From the NCBI GenBank assembly GCA_964502145.1, contig CAZCVI010000034.1, positions 7,336 to 71,335 on the forward strand: a stretch of DNA of 64,000 nucleotides. The letters are read 5' to 3'. The notes under the pieces were generated by a model. It was not told where the DNA came from and made no database searches. It was given only the letters and a program-made list of their open reading frames with translations. This document shows, piece by piece, positions 42,553-51,852 of this stretch. The translations under genes were made by a program, and so were the position numbers. Numbering within the stretch: the stretch's first letter is position 1; every line of letters starts with the position of its first letter. Source of the stretch: CAZCVI01 sp964502145 (GTDB lineage Bacteria; Acidobacteriota; Aminicenantia; UBA2199).

Positions 42553-42663
42553 CATAGACGCGTTTTTGGGGACCGACAGGAAGGGCAAAAATAAAAAATA
42601 TTGCTGCAAGAAAAAACGGGGCGGTTTGTTTTACTGGTGAAAATAAAAAAAATGGAGGTCATG

Positions 42664-43233
42664 ATGACTAAAAAAGTAACACTGGTAATCGCGGTTGTTT
42701 TGATGTTGGTTTCGATTGGTTTGGTAGCTCAAGGTGAAGGCCGGGATCGGGATATGATGAGACATGCCCGTTTTGGGATACATATGGCTGAAAGCAATCT
42801 CTTTCCACCGCAGATAATTCTGAGATTTAAGGATGAAATCGGTTTGACCGCTGATCAAGCTGGGAAACTGGAAAAAATGCACGCCCAAATTAAAGAAGCC
42901 TCTATCCGTCAAGATGCGGATATTAAAATTCTGGAAATTAAACTGGGCACTACCCTTAAAAGCGAGCAAACAGATCGCAAAAAATTGGAAGGTCTGATCC
43001 GCGAAATCGCCAAATTAAAAACGGATTTAAAAATCCAACATATGAACTTCATGCTGGATGTAAAAAATCTCCTGACTCCCGATCAAATCAAAAAAATCGA
43101 GGACTTCAAAAAGAACAAACGAAACCAGATGATGAGAGATCGCAATGAGAAAAGAGGCGACCGTTTTGAACGCCGCCAAGAAAGAATGCAGAAAAGAATG
43201 CAGGACAATCAAAACCCACCGGAAAACAAGTAA
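42664..43233 (+). CDS. Spy/CpxP-like periplasmic protein
   Basis: 189 residues from the ATG at 42664 (GGAGG 5 bp upstream). Signal peptide to about residue 22 (LVAQG). A helical domain carries two LTxxQ motifs (LTADQAGKLEKM and LTPDQIKKIEDF), the mark of Spy/CpxP/CnrX-type proteins that act as periplasmic chaperones or metal sensors. The C-terminus is very basic and Arg/Met/Gln-rich (RFERRQERMQKRMQDNQ). No two-component genes lie next to it. Confidence 0.8.
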   Translation: MTKKVTLVIAVVLMLVSIGLVAQGEGRDRDMMRHARFGIHMAESNLFPPQIILRFKDEIGLTADQAGKLEKMHAQIKEASIRQDADIKILEIKLGTTLKSEQTDRKKLEGLIREIAKLKTDLKIQHMNFMLDVKNLLTPDQIKKIEDFKKNKRNQMMRDRNEKRGDRFERRQERMQKRMQDNQNPPENK

Positions 43234-43263
43234 ACAGAGTCTGTGTTTTCTGAATTGAAAACC

Positions 43264-43293
43264 AAGGGAGGGGCAATACCCTCCCTTTTTTTT
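43264..43293 (+). terminator. Rho-independent terminator, possibly bidirectional
   Basis: AAGGGAGGG / CCCTCCCTT stem followed by a T-run, between the Spy-like gene and the convergent U32 peptidase gene. Confidence 0.9.
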
Positions 43294-43304
43294 AACTATT
43301 TTTT

Positions 43305-44522
43305 TTAAGCGCCCTTTTTTTCCCGCCATAAATAAACCTGATCATTGCGACGGACTTTGAACGATAATTTTACCCCCACAGGTTCCCCCCGTTTAATTTC
43401 TTTTACTGGCACGTGATCCCGTTGCAGTTCGTGGGCGAACGCGAAGGTGGCCGGGGTGGTTTTACCAGTGAACAGGATTTTATCTCCTTCCCGTAATTGT
43501 TCGTTGCGAATCAAAATTTCCGCCACCCCTACTTTTCCATAAAAATTAACCACTTCACCCAGAAATATTTTTTCAAAGGATTTTTGATAGTCCTGGGTAT
43601 TCCAATCTACGGGTTGGCCGAAATAGAACCCGGTAGAAAAGCCACGGTTATAGACCATGGCCAGTTGTTTTTTTAATGAATCTTTGAGCTCTTGGGTCAG
43701 CGCACCCGCAAAATAGGCGTCGATAGCAGTGCGGTACGCCGAAACCACAATTTTAATGTATTCTACGGCCCGCATACGACCTTCAATTTTAAGGGAGTGG
43801 ATACCCGATTCAATCAATTGATCGATAAAGTCCATGGCGCACAGGTCTTTAGGGCTGAGCAGGTAATTTGTTCCCAGAATGAATTCCGCTTCGTTTTTAG
43901 TATCTTTAATAACAAATTCCCGGCGGCAGGGCTGACTGCACTCGCCCTGGTTGGCGGATTTGCCAAAGGCATGGGCTGAAAGAAAACAACGGCCAGAAAC
44001 ACTGACACACATGGCACCGTGAACAAACGCTTCAATTTCGCAGGGGATGTTTCTTTCTTTCAGGGTGGTGGCAATTTGGCGGATATCTTTTAACGTACAT
44101 TCTCGCGCCAGCACCGCCCGTTTTATTCCCAGGGAGGCCATGTATTCCAATGCCGTGGCATTGGCAATGCCAGCCTGGGTGGAGAGATGTAATGGTAATC
44201 CCAATTCCCGCGCCATGGTCGCCACAGCAATGTCCCAGAAGATTACCGCGTCTACCCCGGCGGCTTTGGCTTCATGTAAAATCTGTTGTGCTTTGACTAA
44301 CTGAGGCTCCAAAACCATTACATTTAGGGCCAAGTAACCCTTGGTGTTTTTTTCATGAAGGTAGGCCATTATTTTTTTCAACTCAAACATGTCGAAATTA
44401 TCCGCTCCGGCGCGCATGTTGAGTCCTTTCACGCCAAAATAAATACTGTCTGCGCCGCTATCCACGGCTGTGACCAACGAACTCCAGTCTCCTGCCGGAC
44501 ATACCAACTCGGGTTTTTTCAC
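43305..44522 (-). CDS. U32-family peptidase-like RNA hydroxylation protein
   Basis: 405 residues of the U32 family: start KPELVCPAGDWSSLVTAVDS, then GADSIYFGVKGLNMRAGADN, and the signature GAMCVSVSGRCFLSAHAFGK followed by NQGECSQPCRREF, whose cysteines probably bind an iron-sulfur cluster. Family members such as RlhA and TrhP hydroxylate 23S rRNA or tRNA bases; older names call them collagenase-like proteases. Which RNA is modified here is not clear. The C-terminal beta domain (GEVVNFYGKVGVAEILI) is typical. Confidence 0.92.
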   Translation of the reverse strand: MKKPELVCPAGDWSSLVTAVDSGADSIYFGVKGLNMRAGADNFDMFELKKIMAYLHEKNTKGYLALNVMVLEPQLVKAQQILHEAKAAGVDAVIFWDIAVATMARELGLPLHLSTQAGIANATALEYMASLGIKRAVLARECTLKDIRQIATTLKERNIPCEIEAFVHGAMCVSVSGRCFLSAHAFGKSANQGECSQPCRREFVIKDTKNEAEFILGTNYLLSPKDLCAMDFIDQLIESGIHSLKIEGRMRAVEYIKIVVSAYRTAIDAYFAGALTQELKDSLKKQLAMVYNRGFSTGFYFGQPVDWNTQDYQKSFEKIFLGEVVNFYGKVGVAEILIRNEQLREGDKILFTGKTTPATFAFAHELQRDHVPVKEIKRGEPVGVKLSFKVRRNDQVYLWREKKGA

Positions 44523-44607
44523 TGTAGAACTCCTCTTGAATTAATAATATAATTAACACTACATTACATTCTATCGGAAAACTTGGTATTTGGCAAGGAG
44601 AGAACTG

Positions 44608-44715
44608 CTGGACATACTGGACACTCTGGACAAGCTGGACAAGCTGGACAAAATTCACAGGTTTTGAAAAGTCCAGTTGGTCCAGAATGTCCAGGAAGTC
44701 CAGAGTGTCCACCAT
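44608..44715. repeat. Word-built inverted repeat, CTGGACA family (copy 2)
   Basis: Left arm CTGGACATACTGGACACTCT and GGACAAGCTGGACA repeated; right arm GTCCAGTTGGTCCAGAATG and GTCCAGGAAGTCCAGAG. It lies between the U32 gene start and the end of the large secreted protein gene. Confidence 0.9.
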
Positions 44716-44823
44716 GTGGTGTCTCCCACACTTTTCTTGAAAAGGCTTTCAGCAAGACTAACCACCGGCCCTCCATTACTGGCGAGCCGGTGGCTGTTAT
44801 TGCATTATACGTCTTAAAATCGG

Positions 44824-47415
44824 TTACTTGATTGTTCTTGGGCGGATGAGAAATCTTACACCGCCTACTTCCTTGTAGGTTTTGCCATCAAAAGTGGATT
44901 GAATGACATCCAAAATATATTCGTTTTTGTCAGTGAGGGATTCTGCGGTCGGGGTAAAATTAAATTTGATCAGGTGCTCTTCACCGGGTTCCAGTTTGAT
45001 ATTTTCAATGTTGGCTTTGGCTGCCTCGATATTAATTTCTGTGGCCCGGTCTTTGCTAACAGTGATACCAGTCCCTGCCGATTTTGCAGCGGTCCACTCG
45101 GTGAAAAGTTTATCACCCAACTCCACATCTACTTTGCCCCATTGCAAGACATCTTTCTGAGCATCAACATTACCATTGGGAACGGCCACAAAATCCAACC
45201 GCATGGTGGTGGCTTGGCGGCTCATATTGCTGACAGAAATAATAACCGGGGGGATCGGAACATTGGGGTCATAGTCGACAATAGTGACGTTTTTCCAAAC
45301 GATGTTATTGTTGTTCCTGACGTTGTTGTTGATGTCAGAGGTTTCGGGGAACGTCATGCCATAGGGCGCGATAGGTGAGGTTTCGATACGGGAGAGCAAG
45401 CAGAAGTGAGAGGAACCATAAGCCGCAGGATTGGGTGGGTTCCAGGGGAATTCCAGGATCGTTTCTGAGCCAGCCGTTAATGTCCCCGTGGCTTGCGAAC
45501 CGATTGGGTTCCAAGAGGTTGGCCAGTTCAAACCAGTGCCAGGGAAAGCCCAGTATACCTTATCAATACCGCTACCCTCGGAGTCCCGGTTGCGGATGCG
45601 CACATATAAATAATTCGTCTGACCGTATTCCGGGTTTTCATGGAATTGGTTGACAAAGCCGTCATTGGTGTTTCTGACCCAGATATCATCGCTGATCCAC
45701 ATCGGATTCGAGATCGTGTTCGGTTCATTACCGATATCATCCGGGCGGTCTTTGGACCAGAGATCGGGTTTAATTTTAAACGCGCCGATGCGCGTATGCC
45801 AACTATTGCCATTGGCTACATAGTATTCATTGGTATACCAGAAGGTTTTATCGTCGGACGGGTCAATAGATATCGTACTATAGTCACCCCAGCGAGTGTA
45901 AGAGAGTTGCGAGCCTGTGCCGTTAATAATAACCTTTTCCCCAAGGCCCAGAACGCCAGCAGTGGCAGCGATGGAGGCTTGTGCGGCATAACGGATCGCG
46001 GGGTTCATCGTGCTGGAAGAGACGCTGTAACCCAGCGCGATATTACCGTCTTGATCGGCGCCGATACTACCCATCCAGCGATGATGTGTATCCGGTGCAT
46101 AGGTTCCTTGTTGGTAAATCGCTGGTACGCCGCCCGTGATACGAACTTCATACCACCGTTCAGCGCGGCGACTGGCCACATCGGCCACATGGTTGACATA
46201 AAGCGCGGCATGACCATTAAACACGCGGTAAATAGCGGGATACATCAAACGACCCGCCAGCGAGTCCAATTGACGCGTGGTGCCCAATTGGGGAACACTG
46301 CCGTTGGATAAACCAAAGGCCACGGTCGGTAAAAATGTCGGGCCAGTCCAGGTCGTGTTGGCTGGGTTGGCCCAGTCTACATCGTATTCCCACATGACCA
46401 ATTGATCGGCAGAGGGTCCGCCAAATTCGTTGGCATCCATGGTGATCATGTAATTGGGAGTTGTGGCTGCCGGTGGTGTGGCGCCCTTGGCATGGGACGG
46501 TAACAAGGACCATGCATAATAAGAGTTGTCAGTGATAAACTGGGATGTTAAGGTACCACTGTACAGATTGGCTTTATTTAAGGCCCACACTTTAACACCG
46601 ATGAAGTTGGAAGTGGCAAAATTGAACATGTTGGCCGTGATGTAAATAGCATCGTGCCATACGCCGCACTTGGGATAATCGTTCATCAAGACATTGTCTG
46701 CACGCATGGCGTATTGATACCAAGTTCCTAACGGATCACTGCTCTGGCTGACGGCAATTGCGAAATAAGAACCGTCGGTTTCTGATGGTGCCCAGGCAAA
46801 ATCCAGGATGAACCAGCGTTGTGAATATTGATCGTACAATACGATGGGATCGCCGTTATTATTGCTATCGCAAGGGGTTCCCGTAATGCCGGGGCCACCG
46901 AAAAAATTATTGAAAGTAGAGGCAAATACCCGTACACCATCGCTTTTCCGATAGATTCCAAATGAGGTATTCACGGCTTGAATATAATAGGTAAGACCCA
47001 CATCACCGGTAGTATCTGGTGGCCAACCAGCACCCCAGCCAGCGAAATCCAAGCCTTCAAAAGTGATGTAGGGATCGGCCATTTGTAAGGGTACCCGTGT
47101 TAAATTGGCTGCTTTTGCCGTGTCGGAAAGTTGGATCACGGTATCTTCGCCAACGCTTTTCTGCGTAAATTTACGATCGCGTTCAAAGTTCCTGACCGGT
47201 TTCATTTGCCGGGTGCTTTCCAGAAAGGACACTTGTGGCACATCTAACATCCGGCGAACAGTGCCCTGTAAACTCATTACTTCAGCTCCTCTTTTTACGA
47301 GTTTGGTAACTTGTTTGTCTGCTTTTGTGTCTGTGGCCACAAGTAGCAATCCGGGGAGAACCAGTATTAATGCCAACAGAACCAAAAATCTGCTGGTAAC
47401 GTTGCTTCGTTTCAT
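44824..47415 (-). CDS. Large secreted protein, probable beta-propeller plus beta-sandwich
   Basis: 863 residues with a signal peptide (LVLLALILVLPGLLLVATDT). Residues about 110-560 contain repeated strand patterns with Trp and Asp (FEGLDFAGWGAGWPPDTTGD, PIVLYDQYSQRWFILDFAWA, NIALGYSVSSSTMNPAIRYA), suggesting a beta-propeller with Ca-like loops (DSNNNGDP). The C-terminal 250 residues look like CARDB/Ig-like sandwiches (NEPNTISNPMWISDDIWVRN). No catalytic motif is recognised. Probably a surface or exported protein. GGAGG precedes the ATG. Confidence 0.7.
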   Translation of the reverse strand: MKRSNVTSRFLVLLALILVLPGLLLVATDTKADKQVTKLVKRGAEVMSLQGTVRRMLDVPQVSFLESTRQMKPVRNFERDRKFTQKSVGEDTVIQLSDTAKAANLTRVPLQMADPYITFEGLDFAGWGAGWPPDTTGDVGLTYYIQAVNTSFGIYRKSDGVRVFASTFNNFFGGPGITGTPCDSNNNGDPIVLYDQYSQRWFILDFAWAPSETDGSYFAIAVSQSSDPLGTWYQYAMRADNVLMNDYPKCGVWHDAIYITANMFNFATSNFIGVKVWALNKANLYSGTLTSQFITDNSYYAWSLLPSHAKGATPPAATTPNYMITMDANEFGGPSADQLVMWEYDVDWANPANTTWTGPTFLPTVAFGLSNGSVPQLGTTRQLDSLAGRLMYPAIYRVFNGHAALYVNHVADVASRRAERWYEVRITGGVPAIYQQGTYAPDTHHRWMGSIGADQDGNIALGYSVSSSTMNPAIRYAAQASIAATAGVLGLGEKVIINGTGSQLSYTRWGDYSTISIDPSDDKTFWYTNEYYVANGNSWHTRIGAFKIKPDLWSKDRPDDIGNEPNTISNPMWISDDIWVRNTNDGFVNQFHENPEYGQTNYLYVRIRNRDSEGSGIDKVYWAFPGTGLNWPTSWNPIGSQATGTLTAGSETILEFPWNPPNPAAYGSSHFCLLSRIETSPIAPYGMTFPETSDINNNVRNNNNIVWKNVTIVDYDPNVPIPPVIISVSNMSRQATTMRLDFVAVPNGNVDAQKDVLQWGKVDVELGDKLFTEWTAAKSAGTGITVSKDRATEINIEAAKANIENIKLEPGEEHLIKFNFTPTAESLTDKNEYILDVIQSTFDGKTYKEVGGVRFLIRPRTIK

Positions 47416-47816
47416 AATTCCTCCTTTTGTGTGAATGATTAAGGTGATTTTTTATTAATGTGACTCGTATCCTATTATAGGGGAGGGGCCAGTAATTGTA
47501 AATCATACCAAGGTTGTATTTTTGGGTGGAAAAAAAAGAAAATATTCGTACAACTATAGATTGATGAAGTCAAATAAGTTGTACTGATATATTAGATATT
47601 CAAGCTATGATAAAGGTTATTCCTGAATTTTATTTAATTCTAAATAGGTCCTTTTTTTGTAAGAGATATGTATCATGGCGTGGCTTCTTCCCACAACGCC
47701 CATAACTCCCTCTTGTGCTTACGATACTCTGGTGAACTTGGACGTGGAGGGAATATTTTTGACTGCTTCCTACACCACCGGCATTCTTTTTAAAACCATT
47801 CCCCATGCGGCAAATA
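47416..47816. other. 400-bp intergenic region with hairpin-family remnant
   Basis: No credible gene. The part near 47690-47745 carries a decayed copy of the GGGAAnTATG family: CGCCCATAACTCCCTCTTG followed by GCTTACGATACTCTGGTGAA, the latter matching the flank of copies 1 and 2. The rest is AT-rich with nothing I recognise. Confidence 0.6.
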
Positions 47817-48314
47817 TCACCGGGCCAGTTTCTCCTCTAAAAATATGGGATACATGCGACCGTATACCGCGTCCAAAAAGGTTGCCAAGTAAGCGGTTTC
47901 CCCAGGGACACCCGGTGTGGTAAACAGAATATTTCCAGTCGGAGAAACGCCGATCAGTGTCGGCGTATACCAGGGGCGGTGTTTGCGGTATTTTTCCAGA
48001 CCTTCCAGAGGAAAGGCAGCCCCCGTGAAAGCCCGCAGTTCTTTTTCATTTTTCAATTCCTCTTCCGGCACGATTCCCGTGACGACGAATTGGGGTGGTA
48101 GGGTATTTAGTACATCCATCACGTCCAAGCAATCGTGGCAGTTGTTTTTTTTGAAGTATACATATATATATAATGGTACTTCCACATTTTTGCCCCTCGT
48201 TTTCGCTTCTTCGTGAATAGGGAAAGGCGGCGTGCTGGTTTTGCTGTTCTTATACATTAAACTGGCAAGCACCAGTATCACCACCGCCAATGCGACGATC
48301 ACATAGTTTTTCAT
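47817..48314 (-). CDS. Membrane-anchored thioredoxin-like protein
   Basis: 165 residues. One N-terminal membrane helix (YVIVALAVVILVLASLMY), then a thioredoxin-like fold with YIYVYFKKNNCHDCLDVMDV (CHDC at 59-62) and a candidate cis-proline loop (RPWYTPTLIG). The domain would face the periplasm. AGGTGG precedes the ATG. It begins 33 bp after the nSTAND1-WD40 gene, so it may belong to the same operon, yet its redox partner is unknown. A role in cytochrome maturation is possible but nothing nearby supports it. Confidence 0.75.
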   Translation of the reverse strand: MKNYVIVALAVVILVLASLMYKNSKTSTPPFPIHEEAKTRGKNVEVPLYIYVYFKKNNCHDCLDVMDVLNTLPPQFVVTGIVPEEELKNEKELRAFTGAAFPLEGLEKYRKHRPWYTPTLIGVSPTGNILFTTPGVPGETAYLATFLDAVYGRMYPIFLEEKLAR

Positions 48315-48347
48315 GTTATTTAACCACCTGTACTATTATTTCCATAA

Positions 48348-51300
48348 TTATTGAAGCTCCACCATTTTCTGTTCTTCCGTCGATAATTTGGGGATATTGG
48401 CCGTTTTTAACCATTCGGCGATGGCTTCCGGGGTCATCCAGACTTTGGCAGTCGTGTCTTCTGATGCCGTAAGAATCCGTTTTCCATCTGGCGAGAAGCA
48501 TGCCCAATGAATCGCGCCCTTATGCAGATTCAAATTGGCCAGAAGCTCACCCTCCAGGTTCCAATATTTGACTATCTTATCTTCCGCTACCGTCAAAATG
48601 CGCTGGCTGTTTGGGGAGAACATGGCCAAACTGAGTCCTTGTGTGTGTTCAACCAGGGTTTTTAAAAGCTTCCCCTTGGTATCCCACAGTTTCGCCGTTT
48701 TATCACTGGATGCCGTGACAATAAATTGTCCATTGGGAGAAAACTTGGCGTAAGTAACCGGGCCATTGTGTCTTAAGGTTTCTATCCAATTACCCTTTTG
48801 GTCCCACAGTTTCGCTGTGCCGTCTTGGCTCGCTGTAATGATGCGGGAACCGTCCAGGGAGTATTCCGCATAATAAACCATTTTCTTTTCTTCGTGCTTT
48901 AACGTGAAGCGAGGTTTCCCTTTCAGGTCACAAACTTTCGCTGTACCGTCATTGGAGGCAGTGAGGATAGACTGTCCATCTGGAGAGAACATAACGGAAG
49001 TGATTAAATCCTGATGAATGCGAAGGTTTATAGGAGTGTTGTTGACATTGGCCATGCTCCAAATACGAACTCGCCCCTCCTCGGTTGCGGTAACTAACTG
49101 AGTATCATCAAGGGAGAATGAGGCATAAGTGATGACATCACTGTGAGGCAAATCGGCCAGTAAAATCCCTTTTTTATCCCACACTTTGGCCATGTGTTGT
49201 TCAAATCTGGAGACAAGGGTAATTATCTTTTCGCCAGTATGAGAGAATAAGACCTTGGATACCGGTCCATTGTGGATTCCTAAGTCGTTCAAAAAAGCTC
49301 CGTCACTCTTCCACAGTTTGGCGGTGTGGTCATTGGAAGCGGTAACAATAAGGGAACCATCTGGGGAAAACTCGGCGCTATTGACATCGGCAGTATGGTT
49401 ATTCAGGTTGACTAACACATCGTTTTTTAGATTCCAGACTTTTGCCGTGCCATCTTCACAGGCGGTAATAATCTTTTGGCTATCGGCAGAAAACTGAGCC
49501 GAATATACCTTTCCGCCGGATTGTTTGATGGTTGCCAGTACTCTGCCGTCCAGTTCTGACACATTTACTGTGCCATCCAAAGAAGCCACCAATACTTTAC
49601 TGCTGTCACTGGAAAATACAGCGGAGGATATTTCATCAGGATGGCGGGTTAACTCAGCCAATTGATTCCCTACCGTATCCCATATTCTGGGAATATTATC
49701 CAGAGATACAGTCAGTATTTTACTGCCATCCGGGGAGAATTTCGCGAATGATACCACATTGATGTGCAGCATGTCGACTATTGGATCGTACTTATTCTTT
49801 TGAAGTCGCCACAATTTGGCATGATTGTCCCAAGATGCGGTTAACACTGTTTGACCATCCGGGGAAAACTGGGCCATAGTCACAGCTCCATCATGTGGTA
49901 GAGGATACTGAAATTTTCCGTTCATGTCCCAAATCTTGGCAGTTCTGTCCCAGGAGGCAGTCAACACTTTTTGTTCATCCGGTGATATGGCCACAGAAGA
50001 AATGGATGCTTTATGTTCCATCAGTGCGATGAAATTTCCCTGTTTATCCCATAATTTCGCTGTGCCATCCCGTGAACCAGTCACAATATAATTTTCATTT
50101 TCTGAAAAGGCCGCACAAGTTACCGGACCATCATGGGATAGTTTAATCGACCCATTGCCTTGCAGGTTCCACAGCCTTGCTGTTTTATCCCAGGAGATAG
50201 TGATTATCTGGGTTCCACTGGGAGAGGGAACCACTGATATTATTTTATCTTCATGGCCCTCTAAAACTCTTTTTAAATGACCATCCATAGTCCAAATCTT
50301 GGCTGTTTTATCTTCGGATGCAGTGATGATATCCTGATCATTTGAAGAAAATATGGCGGCAGAAACAGGTCCGTTATGTATTACCGTGGTAATATAAAAT
50401 GGTTTTATTAGAGAGGAATAGCCAATAGTTGACAAAACCTGGGAGGTACGGGGCTGCGGTGGAGTATCTATATTATAGGCAATTTCAGCAATCCGAACAG
50501 CACGGGTATTGTCATCGTGCATAAATTCAATGGCTTTACTGGTTACAATCATTTCGCGAACGTTTCCTTGAGCTTCATCTGCTCTATATTTTTGATAAAT
50601 AGCAAGCGCAGTGACGCCTGTAAAAAATCCAAGTAATATGAGGAGTAGCATAATGGCAATTTTCTTGGCTCTTTGATCTCTTTGTTCTCTTTTCTTTTTG
50701 ATAATTGGTATTAATATATCGTGGGTGATTTCAATATAATCTCCGTCTCCCCAGTGGTCTTTCCTCAAAACTCTTCGGTTTAACAATTCCTCCACATAAG
50801 GTTTCAAATCATACCCCTGATCTAATCGGCTTGGAATTCTGTACCCATCATCAGTTAATAATTTATCTCCGATATAGGTTTCTACTCTTTGGGGAAAAGT
50901 TTTCATCACATTATAATAAAACTCCTCCAGTATCCTCTCGGGAGTTTTCCTTATAATGGGAGTTATATCGTTGGACTGATACATTTGCTGACAAATTACA
51001 CTCAAGAAAGTCGGCGCGATTGATAATTCCTCATCTGAGAGTTTTATATTACTTTTTAACCAAGGAGGATAAAATTGATGCAAAATGGCATCCATGTCGG
51101 CTTCTTCTTTGAACTCAGCTCTAATAATTTCTCTTGCTTGCCTTCCATTTAGAAACCTTACTCGATACTTCAGTTTGTCGGTAGAAGAAATTTTTAAATC
51201 GTACAGATGGGTTAAATATTCTTGTCTTAAAGATATTATTACTCGGAAAGCATGGGAATCATTTGACTGAGGAATTTCAGCATTCTTCTCCAATATCCGC

Positions 51301-51842
51301 CTTCTTACTTGATCGGGTAATTGGTCGTCAAAGAGATCTGCTAATTCTTTAATCCAATTTCCACAATCTGGATGGTCTTTTCCAATTGTAAAAATCTCTT
51401 CAAATTGATCGAACACCAGTATCGGGGTAATATTTATTTCTCCTCCATTGTCACGCTGATAAAAAGTATTATTATTAAAATACTCCCACAGTGTCTTATC
51501 TTTCAAAGAATTCGACACCTTTTCTATGATATTGTTCCCACCAAGCCCGGTCCTTATAAGATATTTTGCTTGCCCGATCAAATCAGGCGCAGAATAATTT
51601 AGGCGCATTTTAATCGGCAGACAATGACTTCTGCGAAAAAGAGGAAACAATCCTGCATTTAAAAGAGAGGTTTTTCCAGCTCCAGACTCTCCATAAACAA
51701 CTGTTAAAGAATTATTTGTTACATTTCGAAAAAGTTCCTCTTTTTCAGTATCTCTACCTTTAAATATTGTCTCATCAGCTTCTTCATAGGAAGATAACCC
51801 CTTATAAGGATTCATCCTTTTGCCTGCAATTCCATTTTCCAT
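48348..51842 (-). CDS. nSTAND1-type ATPase with membrane helix and ~16 WD40 repeats
   Basis: 1164 residues. The N-terminus NPYKGLSSYEEADETIFKGR is the typical entry of nSTAND1 ATPases; Walker A GESGAGKT at 51-58, Walker B ILVFDQFEEIF at 141-151. A winged-helix-like region (YVEELLNRRVLRKDHWGDGD) is followed by one membrane helix at about 394-416 (IAIMLLLILLGFFTGVTAL). From residue 485 on there are about 16 WD40 repeats (for example FSPDGQTVLTASWDNHAKLW), enough for two propellers. No enzymatic effector domain is fused. It starts 10 bp after the TIR-WD40-GTPase gene, so the two are cotranscribed. Inference: a sensor/scaffold whose propellers sit on the opposite side of the membrane from the ATPase if only one helix crosses; the topology is not proven. 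Confidence 0.88.
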   Translation of the reverse strand: MENGIAGKRMNPYKGLSSYEEADETIFKGRDTEKEELFRNVTNNSLTVVYGESGAGKTSLLNAGLFPLFRRSHCLPIKMRLNYSAPDLIGQAKYLIRTGLGGNNIIEKVSNSLKDKTLWEYFNNNTFYQRDNGGEINITPILVFDQFEEIFTIGKDHPDCGNWIKELADLFDDQLPDQVRRRILEKNAEIPQSNDSHAFRVIISLRQEYLTHLYDLKISSTDKLKYRVRFLNGRQAREIIRAEFKEEADMDAILHQFYPPWLKSNIKLSDEELSIAPTFLSVICQQMYQSNDITPIIRKTPERILEEFYYNVMKTFPQRVETYIGDKLLTDDGYRIPSRLDQGYDLKPYVEELLNRRVLRKDHWGDGDYIEITHDILIPIIKKKREQRDQRAKKIAIMLLLILLGFFTGVTALAIYQKYRADEAQGNVREMIVTSKAIEFMHDDNTRAVRIAEIAYNIDTPPQPRTSQVLSTIGYSSLIKPFYITTVIHNGPVSAAIFSSNDQDIITASEDKTAKIWTMDGHLKRVLEGHEDKIISVVPSPSGTQIITISWDKTARLWNLQGNGSIKLSHDGPVTCAAFSENENYIVTGSRDGTAKLWDKQGNFIALMEHKASISSVAISPDEQKVLTASWDRTAKIWDMNGKFQYPLPHDGAVTMAQFSPDGQTVLTASWDNHAKLWRLQKNKYDPIVDMLHINVVSFAKFSPDGSKILTVSLDNIPRIWDTVGNQLAELTRHPDEISSAVFSSDSSKVLVASLDGTVNVSELDGRVLATIKQSGGKVYSAQFSADSQKIITACEDGTAKVWNLKNDVLVNLNNHTADVNSAEFSPDGSLIVTASNDHTAKLWKSDGAFLNDLGIHNGPVSKVLFSHTGEKIITLVSRFEQHMAKVWDKKGILLADLPHSDVITYASFSLDDTQLVTATEEGRVRIWSMANVNNTPINLRIHQDLITSVMFSPDGQSILTASNDGTAKVCDLKGKPRFTLKHEEKKMVYYAEYSLDGSRIITASQDGTAKLWDQKGNWIETLRHNGPVTYAKFSPNGQFIVTASSDKTAKLWDTKGKLLKTLVEHTQGLSLAMFSPNSQRILTVAEDKIVKYWNLEGELLANLNLHKGAIHWACFSPDGKRILTASEDTTAKVWMTPEAIAEWLKTANIPKLSTEEQKMVELQ

Positions 51843-51852
51843 TTGCCTTATC